The position numbers and the translations under genes were made by a program. Below the pieces are notes generated by a model. That model did not search any database and had not been told where the DNA came from. It saw only the letters and a list, made by a program, of their open reading frames with translations. A stretch of 9,882 nt of DNA, taken from positions 1 through 9,882 of the forward strand of contig CABSMX010000079.1 in the NCBI GenBank assembly GCA_902478945.1, given 5' to 3'. The stretch's first letter is position 1. Each line of letters begins with the position of its first letter. Below, in pieces: positions 1 through 7,162 of the stretch. This DNA comes from an uncultured Collinsella sp. (GTDB taxonomy: Bacteria; Actinomycetota; Coriobacteriia; Coriobacteriales; Coriobacteriaceae).

Positions 1-55
1 GAGCGTCCGGCTGATAACCGGGAGGTCACAAGTTCGAATCTTGTCAGGTCCACCA
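1..55 (+). tRNA. tRNA-Ile (GAT), 3' part, cut by window edge
   Basis: These 55 bases are identical to positions 225-279, the 3' part of the complete tRNA-Ile further on. They include the anticodon GAT at 13-15, the T arm (GTTCGAATC loop region) and an encoded CCA at 53-55. The 5' acceptor strand and most of the D arm lie before the window. The gene is therefore a second identical tRNA-Ile copy in the same array. Confidence 0.95.
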
Positions 56-66
56 CTTTCTTTCGC

Positions 67-111
67 AATAAACACCCCAGCGAGAGCCGAGTCGCCGCTG
101 GGGTGTTTATT
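67..111 (+). terminator. Strong hairpin between tRNA-Ile and tRNA-Ala
   Basis: A perfect 16-bp stem (67-82 paired with 96-111) encloses a 13-base loop. The stem starts AATAAACACC and ends in GGTGTTTATT, so the U-rich stretch is inside the stem with only ACTG after it. It looks like a Rho-independent terminator. However, only 11 bases separate it from the tRNA-Ala 5' end, so it could instead be a processing or attenuation hairpin within one transcript. Confidence 0.7.
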
Positions 112-122
112 ACTGTCTCCGT

Positions 123-198
123 GGGGGTTTAGCTCAGCTGGGAGAGCGCGGGCTTTGCAAGCCTGAGGTCAGGGGTTCGATCCCCCTAACCTCCACCA
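123..198 (+). tRNA. tRNA-Ala (TGC)
   Basis: A complete 76-base tRNA. The acceptor stem GGGGGTT (123-129) pairs with AACCTCC (188-194), the discriminator is A195, and CCA is encoded at 196-198. The anticodon loop TTTGCAA carries TGC at 156-158. The third acceptor pair is G125:T192, the G3:U70 wobble that alanyl-tRNA synthetase recognises, which independently supports the identity. The next tRNA starts only five bases downstream, so Ala and Ile are surely co-transcribed. Confidence 0.98.
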
Positions 199-202
199 TG
201 AT

Positions 203-279
203 GGACCTGTAGCTCAGTTGGTTAGAGCGTCCGGCTGATAACCGGGAGGTCACAAGTTCGAATCTTGTCAGGTCCACCA
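203..279 (+). tRNA. tRNA-Ile (GAT)
   Basis: A complete 77-base tRNA. The acceptor GGACCTG (203-209) pairs with CAGGTCC, the discriminator is A276, and CCA is encoded at 277-279. The anticodon GAT lies at 237-239 in loop CTGATAA and reads AUC and AUU codons. It follows tRNA-Ala by four bases. Ile-GAT and Ala-TGC are the usual pair of bacterial rRNA spacers, but no rRNA is visible in this window. Confidence 0.98.
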
Positions 280-290
280 TCAAAACTGTG

Positions 291-323
291 AAGAGCCTCG
301 AGGTATTGCCTCGGGGCTTTTTT
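291..323 (+). terminator. Rho-independent terminator of the tRNA array
   Basis: A 10-bp stem with one G:U pair (AGCCTCGAGG at 294-303 with CCTCGGGGCT at 309-318) has a 5-base loop and runs into TTTTTT at 318-323. It lies 14 bases after the tRNA-Ile CCA end. Confidence 0.9.
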
Positions 324-351
324 CTTGTGTGTTATAAAACTCATTTTGGTT

Positions 352-381
352 TTGTGTGCTGTGCGAAAGATTGGGTAGTAT
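352..381 (+). promoter_or_regulatory. Candidate sigma-A-type promoter for the DUF151 cluster
   Basis: TTGTGT (352-357) and TAGTAT (376-381) are spaced by 18 bases, and the predicted start leaves a leader of about 50 bases before the ATG at 439. The match to consensus is moderate. No better candidate is visible between the tRNA terminator and the gene. Confidence 0.4.
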
Positions 382-438
382 AGCAATTCAATGCGGCGAA
401 GGCGCCGTGTGTTAACCGCTACGTACCGGAGGTGTTCC

Positions 439-939
439 ATGGTTCGTGTCGACATAGAGACCATCGTCATGGCCGCCGGTCCCGTGCCATCGCTTATCGT
501 GCTTCGCGAGCGCTGCAGCAAATCGGACTCCCCTGCGCCGCTGCGCTCCCTTTCCATCCAAACTGGTTCGTTTGAGGCTGCGGCTATTAGCCGCGGTATC
601 GACAGCGGTCGTGCCGAGCGCCCGATTGCCCATGACCTGCTGCTCGATACGCTTGATGCCCTGGATGCAAAACTCGAGCGTATCGAGATTGTCCGTGCCG
701 AGCCTCCCGTGTTCTACGCGACGGTCGTCGTTTTGGCCGATGGCAACGAGCACGGCATCGACGCCCGTCCGAGCGACGCCATCGCCCTCGCCGTGCGCAG
801 CAATGCTCCCATGTTTGTGGAGGACGACATCATGAACCGCCTGGGGACCGTCTCTCCGGTTGCCGAGGAAATCGATGACGAGCAGGAATTTGAGAAGTTC
901 GACGAGTTCGTCCACACGCTCTCGCCCGATGATTTTTAA
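439..939 (+). CDS. Bifunctional nuclease-domain (BFN, DUF151) protein
   Basis: A 166-residue cytoplasmic protein of the BFN/DUF151 family. Plant and archaeal relatives have been linked to RNase/DNase activity, but the bacterial role is poorly known. Family hallmarks seen are RPIAHDLL (61-68), the block IDARPSDAIALAVR (107-120) with an APMFVEDDI strand after it, and the usual acidic tail ending in FVHTLSPDDF. The length is typical and complete. I chose the ATG at 439 because GGAGGT (428-433) stands five bases before it. An in-frame ATG at 391 would add 16 arginine-rich residues upstream and lacks such a site. The stop TAA abuts the ATG of the next gene, so this is the first gene of a probable three-gene operon. 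The family call is firm; nuclease activity here is inference. Confidence 0.88.
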   Translation: MVRVDIETIVMAAGPVPSLIVLRERCSKSDSPAPLRSLSIQTGSFEAAAISRGIDSGRAERPIAHDLLLDTLDALDAKLERIEIVRAEPPVFYATVVVLADGNEHGIDARPSDAIALAVRSNAPMFVEDDIMNRLGTVSPVAEEIDDEQEFEKFDEFVHTLSPDDF

Positions 940-1329
940 ATGACGGGTAGCTATGAGACGGAGTGTGCGCTGATGAAGCGTGGCGTCTCGGCCGAGGTCG
1001 CCGCCATTGCCCGCGAGGCCCAGATGCGCTCGGAGGCGTCCGAGGCCGCACGCATCGCCTATGTGACGCAGGCCCGTACGCTTCGCGAGCGCCGTGCCTC
1101 CTTTATCAAGATGGTTGCCGTCTCCGCACTTGTCGCGGCAATCTCCTCGCGCCTTCGTGGTACAGTTGGTGCGCTTGGGTTTTCGATTTCGACGGGCTTG
1201 GTCATCTGGGGCGTGGTCGATGCCGTGATGCTGACCAACCAGATCAAGGTACTCGATAAGCGCGCGGCCGATATGATGCGTGCCCGCGACGCCGCCGCCA
1301 AGATCGCTGCCGAGGCACAAGAGATGTAA
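940..1329 (+). CDS. Small membrane protein of unknown function
   Basis: A 129-residue protein I do not recognise. The N-terminal half (about 15-55) is charged and alanine-rich and probably helical. Hydrophobic stretches at about 57-70 and 75-98 could form one or two membrane segments, and an alanine- and arginine-rich helix (105-127) follows. The ATG at 940 immediately follows the upstream TAA, so termination-reinitiation coupling is likely, because no Shine-Dalgarno sequence precedes it. An alternative ATG at 973 has GGAG (960-963) nine bases upstream and would give 118 residues. The choice cannot be settled from sequence. Being wedged between the BFN gene and the next gene suggests co-expression, not a specific function. 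Confidence 0.72.
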   Translation: MTGSYETECALMKRGVSAEVAAIAREAQMRSEASEAARIAYVTQARTLRERRASFIKMVAVSALVAAISSRLRGTVGALGFSISTGLVIWGVVDAVMLTNQIKVLDKRAADMMRARDAAAKIAAEAQEM

Positions 1330-1359
1330 CGACGCCGGACTCGATGGGAAGGTCAAAAA

Positions 1360-1809
1360 ATGGCACAGGATATGCAGGACGCCGGAAACGTCTCCGCCGA
1401 GCTCGACGCCATGGTGTGCGACCTTATCGGGGCATTTTTAGACGATCTTGCCGCTGGTGAGAACCCCGGCGTTGTCGTTGCGATCGAGGACGCCGCGTCC
1501 AACCGTTATCTGGCGGCACTCGACGAGGACGGCGAGGAGGCGTGCCTCGAGGCTGCCACCAACTTTATCTCCGAGCACAAGATGGGCCTTAAAGACGAGG
1601 GCCTGGGCCGCATCGCCCGTTACGCCATCGGCTACACCGGATGTGTCGAGATCGATGGCGGCTACCATGACGCCCTGCTCGTGAGTTTCTTTGAGACGAC
1701 GCTCGAGAGCGGCTTTTCGGCATACGTACTGTACGAGGGTGTGGGCGCCGGCGATGGTTTTATGTGGAGCGACCCTGAACCTGCAGGCGAGGAAACCCCT
1801 CTTATCTAA
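1360..1809 (+). CDS. Acidic hypothetical protein
   Basis: A 149-residue, strongly acidic, probably cytoplasmic protein that I cannot place in a named family. No signal peptide or membrane segment is visible. The body looks like a compact alpha/beta fold: helices at about 10-32 and 58-75, and strands around VVVAIED, ALLVSFFE and AYVLYEG. It ends in a proline/glutamate-rich tail. The ribosome binding site GGAAGGT (1347-1353) lies six bases before the ATG, a clear start. It follows the membrane protein gene by 30 bases and is probably the last gene of the same operon. GC-rich third positions match the neighbours, which argues for a native gene rather than a recent arrival. Confidence 0.75.
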   Translation: MAQDMQDAGNVSAELDAMVCDLIGAFLDDLAAGENPGVVVAIEDAASNRYLAALDEDGEEACLEAATNFISEHKMGLKDEGLGRIARYAIGYTGCVEIDGGYHDALLVSFFETTLESGFSAYVLYEGVGAGDGFMWSDPEPAGEETPLI

Positions 1810-1851
1810 AATCGCTAAAATAAACGAGTTTTCGGTAAAAGGCTCATTATT

Positions 1852-1879
1852 CCCGCCGAGCGTTGTGTTGCTGGGCGGG
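1852..1879 (+). other. Hairpin in the region upstream of typA
   Basis: CCCGCC (1852-1857) pairs with GGCGGG (1874-1879), and AGC pairs with GCT inside it after one G/G mismatch, leaving an 8-base loop. No T tract follows, so it is not a standard terminator. It could be a leader structure of typA or an operator-like dyad. The 117-base gap 1810-1926 otherwise shows only AT-rich stretches (including TATATAG at 1900-1906) without a convincing -35/-10 pair. Confidence 0.4.
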
Positions 1880-1926
1880 TCGCATACGCGTGCCGGTTGT
1901 ATATAGATAGAAGATAGGGGAACTAC

Positions 1927-3765
1927 ATGCGCGTAGACAATCTGAGGAACATCGCCATCATCGCTCACGTCGACCACGGCAAGACGACGATGGTCGACAA
2001 GCTCCTGCGTGCCACGGACGCCTTCCGTGCCAACCAGCAGGTCGAGGACCGCGTCTTGGATTCTAACGACCAGGAGCGCGAGCGCGGCATTACGATTCTC
2101 GCCAAGAACATCTCTATCGAGTACAAGGACGTTAAGATCAACGTCATCGACACCCCGGGCCACGCCGACTTTGGCGGCGAGGTCGAGCGCGTGCTGCGTA
2201 TGGCCGACGGCGCCCTGCTGCTGGTCGACGCTTTTGAGGGCCCCATGCCCCAGACCCGTTTCGTGCTGCGTCACGCTATCGACACCGGCCTCAAGATCAT
2301 GATCGTCATCAACAAGATCGACCGTCCGGGCGCCAACCCCGAGAAGGCCTACAACGACTGCCTGGACCTCATGGCCGACCTGGGCGCCACCGACGACCAG
2401 CTTGAGTTCGCCATGGAGCACGTGGTCTACGCCAGCGCCATGAACGGCTTTGCCCGCCTTGACCCCAACGACGGCAACATGGACATGTATCCGCTGCTCG
2501 ATATGATCATCGACGACATGCCTGCGCCCGAGGTTGACGAGAACGCCCCGCTGGCCATGCAGTGCGTGACTATCGACCACTCTAACTTCGTTGGCCGCAT
2601 CGGCATCGGTCGCGTGTACTCTGGCACCATCCACCAAGGCGACCAGATTCTGGTCGTCAAGAACGACGGCTCCAGCGCCACCGCTACTGTCAAGCAGCTC
2701 TTTACCTTCGACTACCTGGGCCGCACCGAGTGCCAGGAAGTCGGCGCAGGCGACATTGCCGCCGTTGTTGGCATCGACCGCACCGATATCGGCGATGTCT
2801 ACACCGATCCCGAGAACCCCGTTGAGCTCGAGCCCATCGAGATCGACCCGCCGACCCTGTCCATCGTCTTTGAGGCTTCGACCTCTCCGCTCGTCGGCCG
2901 TGACGGCGACATCGTGGGCGCCCGTCAGCTCAAGGAGCGCCTGTTCAACGAGGCCGAGAACAACGTGACCATGAAGATCGAGGAGCTCGAGGACAAGAGC
3001 GGCGTCGAGGTCTCGGGCCGCGGCATTCTGCATCTGTCCGTTCTGATGGAATCCATGCGCCGCGAGGGCTTTGAGTTCCAGGTCGGTCGTCCCCGCGTTC
3101 TGTTTAAGAAGGACGAGAACGGCAACAAGATGGAGCCCGTCGAGCAGGCCGTCGTCGAGTGCCCGGACGAGTACTCGGGCAAGGTCGTTGAGGTCTTCGG
3201 CACCTCCGGCGGCATCATGACGAGCATGGATACCTCGGGCATCGTGACGCATCTTGAGTTTAAGATCCCGACCCGCGGCATCATGGGCCTTAAGAACCGC
3301 ATCATGAACGTTACTCACGGCGAGGGCGTGTTCTACCACACCTTCCTGGAGTACGGCCCCTATGCCGGCGAGATCGGCAACCGCCAGAACGGTGCCATGA
3401 TCTCCATGACCACCGAAAAGGCCGTTGCCTACGCTCTAGGCACGCTGCAGGAACGCGGCCAGCTGTTTGTTGAGCCGGGCACCGAGTGCTACGAGGGCAT
3501 GATCGTGGGCGAGCGCAGCAAGGCCGGCGACATGGTCGTCAACATCGCCCGCACCAAGAACCTGGGCAACCAGCGTTCCTCGACCTCCGATATCTCCGTT
3601 CAGCTGGTGCCGCCCCGCACCTTCTCGCTGGAGGAGGCGCTGGAGTACATCGCCGACGACGAGCTGGTGGAGATCACTCCCAAGAACATCCGCCTGCGCA
3701 AGCGTCTGCTCAACGCCACCGACCGCAAGAAGGCCGCCGTCCGCGCCGGTCAGGTCAACAAATAA
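1927..3765 (+). CDS. typA: Translational GTPase TypA/BipA
   Basis: A 612-residue ribosome-associated GTPase of the EF-G/LepA superfamily, known from other bacteria to help ribosome assembly and growth under cold or stress. All G motifs are present: G1 AHVDHGKTT (13-21), G2 with RGIT at about 53-56, G3 DTPGH (75-79), G4 NKID (129-132) and G5 SA (170-171). A beta-barrel domain II (about 205-290), EF-G-like domains III and V, and the TypA-specific C-terminal domain with its basic end follow. The length is normal for the family. AGGGG (1916-1920) lies six bases before the ATG. It stands alone between a 117-base gap and a strong terminator, so it is probably monocistronic. The call is very secure. 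Confidence 0.98.
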   Translation: MRVDNLRNIAIIAHVDHGKTTMVDKLLRATDAFRANQQVEDRVLDSNDQERERGITILAKNISIEYKDVKINVIDTPGHADFGGEVERVLRMADGALLLVDAFEGPMPQTRFVLRHAIDTGLKIMIVINKIDRPGANPEKAYNDCLDLMADLGATDDQLEFAMEHVVYASAMNGFARLDPNDGNMDMYPLLDMIIDDMPAPEVDENAPLAMQCVTIDHSNFVGRIGIGRVYSGTIHQGDQILVVKNDGSSATATVKQLFTFDYLGRTECQEVGAGDIAAVVGIDRTDIGDVYTDPENPVELEPIEIDPPTLSIVFEASTSPLVGRDGDIVGARQLKERLFNEAENNVTMKIEELEDKSGVEVSGRGILHLSVLMESMRREGFEFQVGRPRVLFKKDENGNKMEPVEQAVVECPDEYSGKVVEVFGTSGGIMTSMDTSGIVTHLEFKIPTRGIMGLKNRIMNVTHGEGVFYHTFLEYGPYAGEIGNRQNGAMISMTTEKAVAYALGTLQERGQLFVEPGTECYEGMIVGERSKAGDMVVNIARTKNLGNQRSSTSDISVQLVPPRTFSLEEALEYIADDELVEITPKNIRLRKRLLNATDRKKAAVRAGQVNK

Positions 3766-3792
3766 GCGCTGAGCTTTATAGCGACTAACAAG

Positions 3793-3827
3793 AAAGGGCG
3801 CCGACCATCGCGGTCGGTGCCCTTTTT
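3793..3827 (+). terminator. Rho-independent terminator of typA (bidirectional)
   Basis: AAAGGGCGCCGACC (3793-3806) pairs with GGTCGGTGCCCTTT (3812-3825), a 14-bp stem with one G:U pair and a 5-base loop, running into TTTTT (3823-3827). The A-rich left side gives TTTCTTGTT on the other strand, so it can also stop transcripts of the convergent minus-strand gene ending at 3895. Confidence 0.92.
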
Positions 3828-3853
3828 GGTGCACGGGGATTGAGTTGGTCTGT

Positions 3854-3888
3854 ACCACCGCAAAGGTGCCTGGCCCCTTTGCGGTGGT
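3854..3888. repeat. 35-base near-perfect intergenic palindrome
   Basis: A 13-bp perfect stem (3854-3866 with 3876-3888, arm starting ACCACCGCAAAGG) continues inward as GCC/GGC after one T/C mismatch, centred on T3871. There is no T tract on either strand, and a separate terminator is already present 27 bases away. The core AAAGGTGCCTGGCCCCTTT resembles the GGTGCC-type extragenic palindromes found dispersed in some Gram-positive genomes; that link is from memory and unverified. Confidence 0.6.
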
Positions 3889-3894
3889 TGGCGG

Positions 3895-5040
3895 TTAGGC
3901 GGAGGGAAGGCCCGGGGTGTTGGCGGCCTGCTGCGGCTTGAGGCGGGCGTTGCGCCAGATGATCTGGATGACGTAGCCGAGCGTAAAGACGAAGGCTACG
4001 CCGCTGACAAAGCTGCCCATAAGGGGAAGTGCCGTGAGTGCGCCCGCGGCGATACCGCCCACGGCAGCCATGGCGTAGCGGTTCTGGCTGTGTCCGATCA
4101 TGCGCGCGATCGCGGTGCCCGTAAATGCCGCCGAGACCAGAGCGATGCCGATCACGGCGCACATGAGGGCTCCGGCGAGCGACAGACCTGCAATCGAGAT
4201 GATGAGCAACAGGACGGCGGGAACGGCGGCCACCGTGCCCAAAAGACCGCTCACCCACAGAGGGGTAGGTCGTTGACGAAGCATGCCGGCGGCGCTGGCG
4301 GTCGCGCGCGGAAAGACGAGCTCGAGGAGGATCGCGACAAAGCAGGTAGAAAGCGCCGCGGCGACGATGCCGCCGATGGTGTCGTTAATCGTTGAGGTGT
4401 CCTCGTTCTCGGTGCGGTCGATCTTGAGGGCTCCGAGCTGAGCGCCATCGGCCCGCTCGGGATCCTCGGAGATGTGGGCGTTCACCGTGCCAGTGACGCG
4501 GGCGTTTTTGCCCAGGATGAGTTTGTCAGCCCAGACCTCGACATCGCCATCGACGGTGCCGTCGATGGTTACCGTACTGCCCGCGAGCGCTGCCGACTTG
4601 GCAGACCCGCGTAGGGCAACTGTCTCACCCATCGCGTAAAAACAGTTGGCGGTGCTACCGGTGTTGAGCACGACATGCTGACCGGCTACCGTCACGCTGC
4701 CATCGATTGCGGTTTTGGAGATATCGATGGTGCGTGCCGCCAGGCGAACGGCTCCGCCTACGGTGCAGTCGCGAATCGATAGGCTGTCGCCCGCCGCGAT
4801 AATATCGCGGTCGATAGAGGCGTCGTCCAGGTTAAGGTTTTGGCCGGCCCAGTACAGGTCGCCCTCGGCGCCAGACGGATTTGAGTCAGCTTCGGTTGCG
4901 AGTACGTTGCCCGCGGTGTCTGTGCCGGCGAACGACGCCTTGGGAAATATGGTCAGCGCAAGCGCAATCAGTGCAAATAGGAGGACGATGCGGGCCTGCG
5001 CTTTACGGCGCTGGGTCGACGGTGCTAGGTTGCAGGGCAT
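3895..5040 (-). CDS. Exported bactofilin-like polymer-forming domain membrane protein
   Basis: A 381-residue protein with three visible parts. Residues 1-38 form a signal peptide: basic RRKAQAR, a hydrophobic core, and ASFA before a likely cleavage after 38. Residues about 60-190 are a run of short beta-strand repeats with G/D turns, such as TVDGDVEVWADKLILGKNARVTGTV, here cut to the motif GTVDGDVEV (161-169), typical of the bactofilin/CcmA-like right-handed helix. Residues about 222-363 hold four or five membrane helices. The start at 5040 was chosen because AAGGA precedes it by six bases and it places the signal peptide at the N-terminus; an ATG at 5088 would add 16 residues before it. It follows the TRIC-like gene by 106 bases on the same strand. 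The exact function is unknown. A cell-envelope scaffold or sensor role is inference. Confidence 0.75.
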   Translation of the reverse strand: MPCNLAPSTQRRKAQARIVLLFALIALALTIFPKASFAGTDTAGNVLATEADSNPSGAEGDLYWAGQNLNLDDASIDRDIIAAGDSLSIRDCTVGGAVRLAARTIDISKTAIDGSVTVAGQHVVLNTGSTANCFYAMGETVALRGSAKSAALAGSTVTIDGTVDGDVEVWADKLILGKNARVTGTVNAHISEDPERADGAQLGALKIDRTENEDTSTINDTIGGIVAAALSTCFVAILLELVFPRATASAAGMLRQRPTPLWVSGLLGTVAAVPAVLLLIISIAGLSLAGALMCAVIGIALVSAAFTGTAIARMIGHSQNRYAMAAVGGIAAGALTALPLMGSFVSGVAFVFTLGYVIQIIWRNARLKPQQAANTPGLPSA

Positions 5041-5052
5041 AGTGAATCCTTC

Positions 5053-5077
5053 GTTAGATACTCGACATGTATCTAAC
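5053..5077 (-). promoter_or_regulatory. Dyad (possible operator or leader hairpin) before the bactofilin-like gene
   Basis: A perfect 9-bp inverted repeat, GTTAGATAC and GTATCTAAC, is separated by 7 bases. It ends two bases before the AAGGA ribosome binding site of the gene starting at 5040. The position fits an operator or a translational hairpin. No clear -35/-10 pair was found nearby, so the mechanism is open. Confidence 0.5.
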
Positions 5078-5146
5078 AGGGTACCCAACGCGCGGGCGCT
5101 CTAAAAGAACCTCTCGGTTGCATTTCGAAGGATCGTGCCGTGCTGT

Positions 5147-5836
5147 CTACTTTTTGCGATGCAAGAAGCGCGCGATGTCTTCTTCGGTGGGGCTTTTGAT
5201 GTCAAAGCGCAGTGAGAGCCAGCGCAGACCCATGGTCACGACAACGCATACGACCAGCGCGGCGACATTGCTCACGATGCCGCTCATAACGAGACACACA
5301 TAGCTTGTCGATCCGGCGATGGCGGCGATGGCATAAAAGTTAGTACGTTGGAAGATGCCCGGAACCACGCCCATAAAACCGTCGCGCAGCATGCCGCCGC
5401 CCACCGCGGTGAAAAAGCCCATCATGACGCATACGGCGGGTGCAAATCCGTAGACCAGCGCCTTGTCCGCGCCGGTTGCGGCATAGATGCCGACCGAGAT
5501 GATGTCGAGCAGGGGGATGAGTTTTTCGGGCTTGTCGACGATTGCCGGAAAGATATAGATGATGGCCGCCGTGGCGATGGAGAGCGGCAGCGCCATTGGC
5601 TGGTTGAGGATGTAGACGTTGCCGACCTGGAGTGTCATATCGCGCAAAAGACCGCCGCCCAGACCGCAGACCACCGCGAGTGCGACCGCGCCCACCAGGT
5701 CGAGCTTGTGTTCGCGCGCAACCAACACACCCGAGATCGATGCAGCGACAACGGCGAACATCTCGAGCCAAAAGGGGATAGCGACCATGGCATCCGAGGC
5801 ATGTGAGGTAACGGTTATAGCGGCGACGACGGGCAA
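5147..5836 (-). CDS. TRIC/UPF0126-family membrane protein (cation channel type)
   Basis: A 229-residue integral membrane protein of the UPF0126 family, related to trimeric intracellular cation channels. It shows the diagnostic internal duplication: GLGGGLLRD (58-66) and AVGGGMLRD (144-152), each following a hydrophobic helix, with about seven membrane segments in all and a basic end HRKK. I chose a TTG start at 5836 because AAAGGA (5849-5844) lies seven bases before it. The next ATG at 5788 is the alternative that best matches usual family N-termini but has only a weak GGA upstream. An ATG at 5953 would add 39 polar residues that the family lacks. Bacterial relatives conduct K+ or other small ions; the substrate here is unknown. 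Confidence 0.85.
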   Translation of the reverse strand: MPVVAAITVTSHASDAMVAIPFWLEMFAVVAASISGVLVAREHKLDLVGAVALAVVCGLGGGLLRDMTLQVGNVYILNQPMALPLSIATAAIIYIFPAIVDKPEKLIPLLDIISVGIYAATGADKALVYGFAPAVCVMMGFFTAVGGGMLRDGFMGVVPGIFQRTNFYAIAAIAGSTSYVCLVMSGIVSNVAALVVCVVVTMGLRWLSLRFDIKSPTEEDIARFLHRKK

Positions 5837-5956
5837 GATGGGGTCCTTTGAGTTACGGGATTGGACAATGCCCGTACATAGTACATGTTCGGCGACGATT
5901 GCGACCCTATTGCTCGGCAAACGGTCGGGACTGGGTACGGTCATGGGTTTCAAGTA

Positions 5957-6011
5957 TGTACATCAGCCTCCAAAGATGTCGAAAAATGTCGTTTTTGGAG
6001 GGTGATGTACA
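5957..6011. repeat. Palindromic element, copy 1 (downstream of DUF559 gene)
   Basis: 18-base arms (5957-5974 and 5994-6011, outer end TGTACATCA, inner end CTCCAAA) form a stem with a single G/G mismatch around a 19-base loop, GATGTCGAAAAATGTCGTT. The loop carries the direct repeat ATGTCG twice. TGTTTGGGGA (6012-6021) follows the right arm. Copy 2 is at 7163-7217 with the loop in the opposite orientation. No T tract follows, so it is not an ordinary terminator. Confidence 0.9.
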
Positions 6012-6044
6012 TGTTTGGGGAGCGCGGGGCGAGTGGGTCCGTCG

Positions 6045-7052
6045 TTACTCAGAAGGCGACTCTTCGGCTTGATCGCTCTTCCAGTTGCGGATAAGTACCT
6101 TGCGCAGTTCGTTTTGCTTTCGCTGATACTCGGCATCTATGCAACGAGGCATGCCGAGCGCTTCGCGGATATTGTTCATGGCACGGTGAAAAGCGAGTTG
6201 GCTGGCAAATTGCGTTGAGGTGAGCGTGATGATGCGATAGCCCATTTGGGCGAGCACGGCCTCCCGCTCCGCATCTGCTCCCTTGCGTTCGACCTCGTCG
6301 TGAAAGCCGCCCTTATATTCGATGCCGAGCTCTCTGCGCTTATAGGTAATGAGGGCATCGATTTTGAGCGTTCGAGCTTTGGTGCAATGCCAAAGTCGTT
6401 TAGGGATTTCGAGTGGCTTGTTGAGTTCGACACCTCGGATGCCAACGCCGCCTTCGCTTGTCGGGAGTGAAAGGGCGATAGCGGATGCGGTCTCCATGGG
6501 TGAGGCTGAGTGGTCGTAGATATGCCTGAGCGCGAGTCTGGCGCGTGTGGCACCGGGTTTGCCGGGGTGACGATCGAGCAGTTCGACAATTTCGTCCTTG
6601 GAAGTGGTGGCTGGCTGCTCGGAATAAGGGTCATCGGGGTTGAACCCCATGCGATAATCACCGCAAACTTCGTAGCCGTATTCGAGGTATTCGATTCTGT
6701 CCATCCACTCGGCAGCGAATACGAAGGCAAGGGCTTCGTCGGTGATAAAAATGCCGGGGGTCAGCTCGTCAATATGGTCGTAGGGTAGATTTTGGCCAAG
6801 AACGTGGCAAGCGACACCGTTGGTGCGAATTCGCTCGAAAGCAAATACTACGGAGATGTCGATAGTCTTGAGCATGGTGGACGGAATGCCGCAGTCGGTA
6901 AGTGCCTGCCGAATGCGCGCGATGCGTTGCTGGGTAGAGAGGCCCCGCACACCTATCTGGTAGTCGCGTTGTGCAACGGCTTGAACCAGGTTCCGCGGTG
7001 CATGATGGACGAGCCACGCCGTTTTATGCGAAATGAGAACAGGAGTATCCAT
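6045..7052 (-). CDS. DUF559 (Vsr-like PD-(D/E)XK) domain protein
   Basis: A 335-residue protein with an N-terminal region of unclear fold (about 1-150, including SHKTAW and EVCGDYRM, near 9-14 and 128-135) and a C-terminal DUF559-like nuclease fold (about 215-300). The probable catalytic set is D232, E245 and K247 in the pattern D-x(12)-EYK, then H251, with R263 and the QMGY helix end after it, as in Vsr-like endonucleases. The ATG at 7052 is preceded five bases away by AGAGGT; a start at 7127 would add 25 residues without such a site. The architecture resembles AbiEi-like/DUF559 proteins common in actinobacteria and coriobacteria, whose role is not settled. It stands alone, flanked by two copies of a palindromic element, and has visibly lower GC than typA. 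DNA cleavage is inference. Confidence 0.78.
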   Translation of the reverse strand: MDTPVLISHKTAWLVHHAPRNLVQAVAQRDYQIGVRGLSTQQRIARIRQALTDCGIPSTMLKTIDISVVFAFERIRTNGVACHVLGQNLPYDHIDELTPGIFITDEALAFVFAAEWMDRIEYLEYGYEVCGDYRMGFNPDDPYSEQPATTSKDEIVELLDRHPGKPGATRARLALRHIYDHSASPMETASAIALSLPTSEGGVGIRGVELNKPLEIPKRLWHCTKARTLKIDALITYKRRELGIEYKGGFHDEVERKGADAEREAVLAQMGYRIITLTSTQFASQLAFHRAMNNIREALGMPRCIDAEYQRKQNELRKVLIRNWKSDQAEESPSE

Positions 7053-7162
7053 TAGGGACCTCTCGCTTCGAGCTGACACCAAACTCTTATGTCCGTTGAG
7101 GTGGGGAAATATACCGGATACGAGCAAATCGACTCATGCTCGGTGCGCGTCATATGCAAACG

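Noticed and set aside
412..1356. Long minus-strand open frame antisense to the DUF151 and membrane protein genes
   Set aside because: It lies opposite well-supported genes, has His/Gly/Arg-rich composition typical of the antisense of GC-rich coding DNA, and no ribosome binding site.
1438..3339. 633-residue minus-strand open frame across typA
   Set aside because: It is the mirror frame of typA, whose full set of GTPase motifs is on the plus strand. Its product is a low-complexity Val/Asp/His/Leu mix.
5874..5886. GTACATAGTACAT direct repeat upstream of the TRIC-like gene
   Set aside because: It is too short to interpret. GTAC is self-complementary, and no -35/-10 pair or second copy of the arrangement was found.
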